From positions 88,004,608-88,068,607 of the forward strand of contig CAMZMU010000034.1 of NCBI GenBank assembly GCA_947311845.1: a stretch of 64,000 nucleotides of DNA, written 5' to 3'. Below, piece after piece: positions 58,136-64,000 of this stretch. A model generated the notes under the pieces. The model did not search any database. It saw only the letters and a list, made by a program, of their open reading frames with translations, and was not told where the DNA came from. This DNA is from Poa pratensis (lineage: Eukaryota; Streptophyta; Magnoliopsida; Poales; Poaceae). Position 1 is the stretch's first letter, and each line of letters starts with the position of its first letter. The translations under genes and the position numbers were made by a program.

Positions 58136-58264
58136 GGCGGGGAAGGCGGGTCCGGCGGCGCCGGCGCCGGCGGGAGCGGCGGCCTTGGCGAAGTCGGCGG
58201 TCCGGGAGGCAAGGGAGGGGCTGGCGGACTGGGCGGGCCAGCTGGTGTCATTCGTCTCGACTGA
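58136..58264 (+). pseudogene. In-frame continuation of the glycine-rich ORF after a TAG
   Basis: 42 codons (GGEGGSGGAGAGG ... GGPAGVIRLD) keep the same frame and Gly-rich pattern as the ORF before the TAG and end in TGA. The homology with the MATH-BTB 3' flank starts at this TGA, which marks it as the original gene end. Confidence 0.55.
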
Positions 58265-58590
58265 ACTCCATGCATGGATGATTCATCTGTGCATGTTATC
58301 TCGATCGAAGATTATGCAGGATAGTTAAGACTTTGGAAATTCGTGTTAGTTGCTATGTTTTCGCAGAACCCGTGTGTTAAGACTTTGGGAATTATCGATA
58401 CTGGTTTATTTATCTATCTATATTGAGGAGTTCTCATGCACGTTCTGTTATGCATGGTAATTTGAAGGTAGGCATGCCATTGATGTTATGTATGCATCAT
58501 CGCAATACTTTTGTTGTTTGATTGTGCCCTTGGATAAGCTAATGGAGAAGAAGCTGCCACCATATGGCTCATGTACCAGGAGAAAACTTT
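58262..58590 (+). repeat. 3' flank of the glycine-rich frame, homologous to 54793-55110
   Basis: See the MATH-BTB 3' flank. This copy carries extra short insertions (for example around 58320 and 58440-58500), but word order is retained to GTACCAGGAGAAAAC. Confidence 0.8.
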
Positions 58591-58754
58591 TCAGGCTGGT
58601 TTGGTTTCTAATGGAGCGCACATCTCTTGCTCTTCCGTATTTATGTATAAGAACTCAAGAAAGATAAAATGACTATCATGCTTGAGTGCTAAAAAGATAA
58701 TCAACCAAATAAATCAAAAGACGATCAAGGGCCAGGAAATTCGCTGGAGGAAGT

Positions 58755-59478
58755 TTTTTTTTAGATAAGGGGAGCTTTATTAATTAAAAGGTTTAAGTAT
58801 TACACCCAGCCTCTGCATAACCAAGATGCACAGAGCCGCAACAAGTCTGAATTTCAAAACATAAAAAGGCGAATTACATATCATAATGAGAAATTGTAGA
58901 CACGCCTATGTTGGTGGAGGGCCAATTCGCAAATTATGCCATCCATGTTGGGATAAAAAGTTTCTCACTGTGTCCTCCAGTCTGGTACGCACCTCCATAA
59001 ATAGGTCTCGATGCCCCACACGTTGCAACTGAGACCACGAACGGAGAGTAGCAGTAGTTCTGTAGATAACCTGCATAAGAGAGCAGTTTTTATCGTTAAA
59101 AACCTTGTCATTTCTAGATAGCCAGAGCGACCATATTACGGCAAGCGCTGCCACCCTAATAAGTTGTTTAAACCTATTATCCACCCCATTCAACCAGCTG
59201 TCAAAAATATTAGCAATGCTCTTGGGGGTATAAAGTAGAGCCTATTTGGGTGATGGACCATATAGAACTAGCGAATTTGCACTCGAAGAATAAATGTTTG
59301 ATCGTCTCGTCTTTATAACAGAAGACACACTCTTTACTTCCATGCCAATTGTGTTTTGCAAGTTTGTCTTAGTAAGAATAACTCCTCGACGAAGGTACCA
59401 CGCAAAAACTTTGTTTTTTAGCGGAATCTTCATATTTCAGATTTTCTTATTATTATCTACCGGCACTTCTGGTTAGAT
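58755..59478 (-). mobile_element. LINE 3' fragment
   Basis: A T run (58756-58764, complement of poly(A)) followed by AGCTTTATTAATTAAAAGG, then a minus-strand L1-type polyprotein end: AALAVIWSLWLSRNDKVFNDK and, further upstream, MKIPLKNKVFAWYLRRGVILTK with a broken zinc-binding part. Frameshifted, without RT or endonuclease. The right edge abuts an LTR at 59482, so the LINE may have been cut by that insertion. No target duplication was found. Confidence 0.8.
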
Positions 59479-59481
59479 TAG

Positions 59482-60541
59482 TGATACGTCCAAAACGTAT
59501 CTATAATTTTTGATGTTTCATGCCTGTTATATATTGATTACCACATGTTTATCTTACACTTTATATCATTTTTATGCATTTTCTGGGACTAACCTATTAA
59601 CAAGATGGCACAGTGCCAGTTCTTATTTTCTGCTGTTTTTTTTTTCAGAAATTATATTCTAGAAATATTCTCGGAATCGGACGCCAATTTAACTGATTTA
59701 TTTCTAGACCGGGACGAAGCAGTAGCCAGAGGGACGAAACCGCGGGTCACACCAGGGAGGCCGGCGGGCCCACGGCACGACCCTGGGTTAGCCCGCGCCC
59801 CTAGGCCGCCGCCTCGCCTCGGCTGGCCACCGACGCCGCCCTTTTGACTATAAATTGCATCTATTCGGGAAACCCTAGATACCCGAACAAAAATCCACGA
59901 AAAGTTCTGATGCCGCCGTCGTCTTCAACCCAAGTTTGGAAGGGTTTCTGCAGTTCTTTCCGGCACCTTGCCGGAGGGGAAATCATCACCGGAGGGCTCT
60001 ACACCACCATGCCTGCCTCCGGAGTGATGCGTGAGTAGTTCTCCACGGGACTATGAGTCCATAGCAGTAGCTAGTTGGTAGTCTCTCCACATTGTGCTAT
60101 CATGTTTAGATCTTGTGAGCTGCCTAACATGATCAAGATCATCTTTATGTAATGCTACATGTTATGTTTGCTGGGATCCGATGAATTGTGAAGTTATGAT
60201 CAAGTTTGTTCATCTATCTATATTATGTTTTATCTATATTCCTGCATGCTCTCTGTTGTTATTAGATGCTTTGTCCAAGTAGATGCTAGTGACTTCAAGA
60301 GATAGTGGGTTCATGTCTCTAAAAGTCTGGGCTTGATAGACAGAAACAACTAAGACTGTAGATGTGCTGTTACCACTAGGGATGAAATAACCGATGCTTA
60401 GCTTAAGAGTACTGCTGTTAAGTCTAATGCGTTTGCTTACATTACACACTTTGCTTAATGCTATAATCTGTTGCTTGCAACTTAATACTCATGGGAGACC
60501 CGGAAGCTATCTTGTGAGTGGATTATGAGTCATAGATGCAG
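59482..60541. mobile_element. LTR or LTR fragment (TGATACGTCC type)
   Basis: It starts TGATACGTCCAAAACGTATC, a phrase recognisable as an LTR start in Triticeae repeats (TGATACGTCTCCAACGTATC form), followed by GGGACTAACCTATTAAC and a Pro/Arg-coding GC-rich middle. It ends near GATGCAGCTAG at about 60541. The preceding ATTAG is not repeated exactly at the right end, so it is a truncated or old solo LTR. No coding domain. Confidence 0.55.
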
Positions 60542-60944
60542 CTAGTATATATAAAAGAAAGATTCACCCCCAAATCGCGCTTCCACGTCACCTGATAACC
60601 AGGAACGTCCGATCCGCTGGTTGAACACTCAGGATGCATCCACGTCGCTCCTCACCTCCGACGCACTGTTCATCAACGATTTTTAGCCAATCAAACGACG
60701 CCACGTCGCCCGGTCATCTCCCGGTCACCGCTCACCCCCACCCGGTCATCCCGGTCGATCCTGTCCAATTCCCGATCCATCCCCCAGTCCCGACCCTTCT
60801 TCCCGCTCTCACGCATGAGTTCTGCCTAGGGTTGGAACGCCGCCGGCCGCCGCCTTCCACCACCGACGCGGACCCCGGATGTCGCTTGCCACCGACACGG
60901 GAGCCGGCCACTGCCGCCCGCATGACATCCGCTCGACCCCTCCC
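60542..60944 (+). other. GC-rich flank, possible 5' part of a captured gene
   Basis: After AGTATATATAAAAGAAAG the sequence turns C-rich (CCACGTCGC, CGGTCATCCCGGTC). It is continuous with the DNA right of the solo LTR, i.e. the LTR split one GC-rich unit. No protein family recognised in this part. Confidence 0.35.
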
Positions 60945-60949
60945 GCGTC

Positions 60950-62464
60950 TGATAACCCCCAAGAGCAAGGGATCACTGTAGCACCTCTCAATGTGGAAGT
61001 AAGGTATCGATCCGCAGGAGCAAGAAGGAAAAATTATCTATTCCCTACAACTAAAGTGTCAGAAGGTTTAGTTGATTATGCACTAAACAAGTTTGGAGAA
61101 CAAGGTGGTTGATGGATGGAAATTCGATGTAGCAAAACAAGAATGTAAAAGTGTCCCAATCCTCTTCAACGCAAGAGGACAAGACAAAGGTTTTCTCTTC
61201 TAGGAACAATGGACATGGGTTCATGGGTTCACTTAATCCTCTCTCTCTCATCTACGGTGATTATCATGTTATAGATAAAGTACACATAATTGTCATGTTT
61301 TAATGGTAGCTTTTATAACGGCTATATGTCCTAAAACACATAGTTGAAAGAAGTACTCATTTGTGTTGCTAGGTCACCCTCGTAAGGCTAGCGTGGTTGC
61401 TCTCACTCCCACATCATACTCTTTCTTTTTACACCCAGATAAAGGATGTTGGGCGGTACTGTGTCACTCAATACCTATGCCGTGTCACATCGGCCATCCC
61501 GTACCCACATACATCATACTTCTTAATGGACAATATTCTAAACACTAGTGCAATGATTTATATTTCGTGTGTGTGACCACACCTCTCTCATCTATCTACA
61601 CTTGGTGGTGTCAATCACCTCATGATAAAGATAAACAAGGCATTATGCATAAATCAAACCATCACATGCATCATAGAATATCTCCAAAGTATGACAAGTC
61701 ATAAAAGATCCAACACAACAGTAAATGCATAACAAATTTTATCTCACACCACAATATCCACCATGGGAATTACATAGATGACCGTAATCATGTTCAGCAG
61801 CTCATACGGTACTAATTAGTGAAGCTCAAAGAGAGGAGAGATACATAAGTTACCACCACAAACCCAAATCCAGGGGGTGGACTACTCCCCCTTCATCATG
61901 GAGACGGTGGAGAAGTCATTGGAGAAGGTGGAGACCACCCCGGCAGCGCCCCGCCGGAGTTTTCCCCCTCCAATCTGCAGCTCCTGATCTCCGTTTCGGT
62001 GTTTCTGTGTTTGTGCGGCGCTCCTTTCGCGAAACGTCATGGGACATTTTTATAGGCGTTTTTAGGTCAAAACGAAGGCGGTGGAGAAAGGATCGACGGC
62101 TGCGGAGCCACGAGGCCCAAACGGGTGGGTCCCACGCGGGCACAGTACCTGGCCGCGTGGGCCACCCCCTTTTTGCCTTGCGGGCTCCGTTTGCTTGATT
62201 CCTTCGCTCCTACGTCTTCTTCCTTCCAAAATAATGACCTCTGTATTTTTCCAGAATTTTATGACGACGTTTGGGTCCCTGAAACATAAAAGGAAAGAAA
62301 TAGGGTTTTCTGCCTGCGCAGGGTTAATTCCATAAAAATAGGAAACAATTATTTTATTTCCTAAAATCATTAAATAACAGTGGTATAACCCTTATATGAT
62401 GCAAATATGATTAGAATATGAGTGAATAAAGTGCAAAGTTCATGTATGCATTTTACATGCATCA
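60950..62464. mobile_element. Solo LTR, 1,515 bp (TSD GCGTC)
   Basis: TGATAACCCCCAAGAGCAAG at the left and TTTTACATGCATCA at the right give TG...CA ends, with GCGTC at 60945-60949 and 62465-62469. No primer site, gag or pol. The start is reminiscent of Triticeae LTRs beginning TGATAACCC(A)CAAG. The strand is not assigned. Confidence 0.85.
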
Positions 62465-62680
62465 GCGTCCCGCTCGCCGCGCTCTCCTCTTCCTCCTCCG
62501 ACCCCTCCTCATCGCCGCTCCCCGTCATGTAGCCTCTCACCCCCTCTTCCCTCTGCTCCGCCGTCCACGCCCACAAGCAGCTGTCGGCGCCTGCGGGGCC
62601 TCCTCGCTCCTCTTCCTCTGTGGGCGCCGTGGCGAATTCGAGAAATCTGATTGGACCTACTTTTATGTGCAGCGGATGAG
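62465..62680 (+). other. GC-rich continuation of the split unit
   Basis: C- and T-rich sequence resembling a grass 5' leader or first exon (CTCTCCTCTTCCTCCTCCG) leading into the kinase-like scrap. No secure start codon. Confidence 0.3.
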
Positions 62681-62688
62681 GACCAGGG

Positions 62689-62749
62689 GAGGCCTACGAG
62701 CTGCCGGCATTCCAGGAGTACTCCTTCGAGCAGCTGTGGAATCCTCGAG
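62689..62749 (+). pseudogene. Scrap resembling a BSK (brassinosteroid-signalling kinase) first exon
   Basis: The frame reads EAYELPAFQEYSFEQLWNPR followed by a GT donor (GGTCAGT). The phrase resembles the D/ELPxFxE(Y/F)SxEQL linker at the start of the BSK pseudokinase domain; BSK proteins carry BRI1 signals at the plasma membrane. The following kinase sequence (ATSGF..., SEHGEKAPNVVYKG) is not found downstream in the window, and LWNPR departs from the family. I take it as a captured or decayed piece; the match is short. Confidence 0.35.
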
Positions 62750-64000
62750 GTCAGTGTGTTCTCTTTTTCACCGTTTGTTCGTTTTCGTTTTCCCCTTTGA
62801 TTCAGTTCTGTGCTGAATTACACAAACATGTTTCTTTCTATGGCGATGTTCACAGGACTTTCTATATGTATCTAAGGTGCTAATAATGGGTTTGCAAATA
62901 TCTGTAGACCATACATACAGGAAGATGCATGAAACGATTCCTGCATTTTGCTTCCGGAGGCTATTTCTTTCTCTTGCGACAATCAGGAGTTGGCACCGTC
63001 AAGGTGAGGGTGCCTTCAGGTTTAACGGTGTCTAATTTGATTGGAATAGGTCATTGATTTAGCGCCAGCATCCGTGATTCATCCACTGTTGGGATGCCAT
63101 GAAGTATTCAATGTAGGCCACCATGAATTTAATTTTCTGTGTTTTCCCTCTAGGTGCGGTCATGGTGAATTGCTGCAGGCAGAAGTGGACATGGACCTGG
63201 GTCCTCTGCAATTAGCTGCGGTGAGTAACGCCTACGAGCTGCATATGCCCATGCATCGCCACATCCACATGAGGTCCACGGAAACTGCAATGAAATCATT
63301 TGACTGAAAATATAGTGCCAACCATTTGGTAATACTAATCGACTTTGTTTGTAATACAGCCACGTAAAATCTTGGTTGGCTCTGATCATAAATTGTACGG
63401 ACTCTTCCACTTATTAAGCCAGGGTGAGCATTAGGTAATTAAGCCTAACACATTCACAAATAAAATTTGAGTTGTAATGTACTCACTGAGTTCACATTAT
63501 TCAGATATGTAATTTTTATTTCCTACATCAACATACATGTATGACAAAGACACAATTTCTCATGCTAATCGGAAGGTATACAACGGCAAACTGAACAATG
63601 TAGCTTTCTTGACGGTTTTACTGTTTTCTTATGCACATATGTTCAACGGTAAAGTATGGTTCCGTTGATCTGTCCCGAATTTTTTTCTTAAAACAACTAG
63701 ATTTCTCTTATGCTATTTGCAGCAATCAATTTGTATAGTACTTTTGGTCTCAGTATCAAACAAAACGGTGTTTACTTGGCTAATTTGCATGCATATGCCC
63801 AGGATGAACTAAACACACTCAGGATGCAGCGCACATGCCCGCGGAGGGTCCAAATTATATGGCAGTACGAATGAATATTTATATAGCAATATAGCAAATG
63901 AGTATTTATATGACCTCCATTCAGCTAGAATTCTGACTTCCTACAAAGCACGCTGAAGAAAGTGCTCGGATGGTTCATTGCTGCGGAAATGCTTATATTC
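62750..64000 (+). other. Window end, no supported gene
   Basis: An intron-like T-rich stretch follows the scrap. A possible small exon (about 63154-63220, between CCCTCTAG and GTGAGT; translates to CRQKWTWTWVL or AEVDMDLGPLQLAA depending on frame) has no family match. The rest to 64000 shows nothing recognisable. A gene continuing past the window cannot be excluded. Confidence 0.3.

Noticed and set aside
57572..58328. Long Pro/Ala/Thr-rich frames antisense to, and in another frame of, the glycine-rich ORF
   Set aside because: They are reflections of the GGT/GGC repeat composition; only the Gly frame has a TATA box and ends where the MATH-BTB 3' homology starts.

Overview
This window looks like nuclear DNA of a cool-season grass (Pooideae, probably the wheat, barley or oat side). 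The grounds are split genes with GT-AG introns, GC-rich grass coding exons, Stowaway and Tourist MITEs, a BARE/WIS/Angela-type Copia LTR, a CACTA element and several LINEs. There is no bacterial or organellar signature. Most of the window is mobile DNA; the host genes are islands in it. Names come from motifs recognised by eye, with no database search.

Layout. 2.3-6.6 kb (+): an apparently intact nine-exon gene for a multi-pass membrane protein of the plant AT2G12400 (tweety-like) type, 541 aa. 7.0-8.7 kb (-): a deletion derivative of a Copia element. 10.4-14.5 kb: a mosaic with a Tourist MITE, a LINE with a clean 10-bp target duplication and a DUF7086-like gene scrap. 14.7-16.2 kb (-): an Lr10-like receptor kinase with a frameshifted tail. 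17.06-21.70 kb: a Copia solo LTR (TSD AAGCT) with a second solo LTR (TSD GAGTC) nested inside it. 23.6-29.35 kb (+): a 4-hydroxybenzoate polyprenyltransferase (COQ2/PPT1) gene whose first exon is split by a very young LTR retrotransposon (TSD CTCAC, LTRs differing at 1 of 342 positions), with an independent one-base frameshift in exon 2. That retrotransposon carries one long open reading frame (865 codons) without recognisable pol domains.

30.27-41.82 kb: a complete CACTA transposon (11,555 bp, TSD TAT). On the minus strand it carries an intact 1,132-codon TNP2-type transposase and a decayed second gene (acidic N-terminus, Ptta/En/Spm-like region, Ulp1-like C-terminus). Arrays of a CTGTGGCGCACC inverted motif lie at both ends and, unexpectedly, in the middle. 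45.8-48.4 kb: an AT-rich, Helitron-like non-coding element. 49.6-53.5 kb (-): a decayed L1-type LINE immediately upstream of a MATH-BTB gene (53.8-54.8 kb, +) that lacks the start of its MATH domain. 57.5-58.3 kb (+): a glycine-rich reading frame whose 3' flank is homologous to that of the MATH-BTB gene. 58.75-62.5 kb: a LINE tail, an LTR fragment and a solo LTR (TSD GCGTC). Next to the last is a scrap resembling a brassinosteroid-signalling kinase.

The host genes do not form a pathway or operon. What ties the window together is layered transposition. The most unusual items are the pol-less long-ORF retrotransposon in COQ2, the three-array CACTA whose two genes share an upstream leader, and the glycine-rich frame joined to a MATH-BTB 3' flank.
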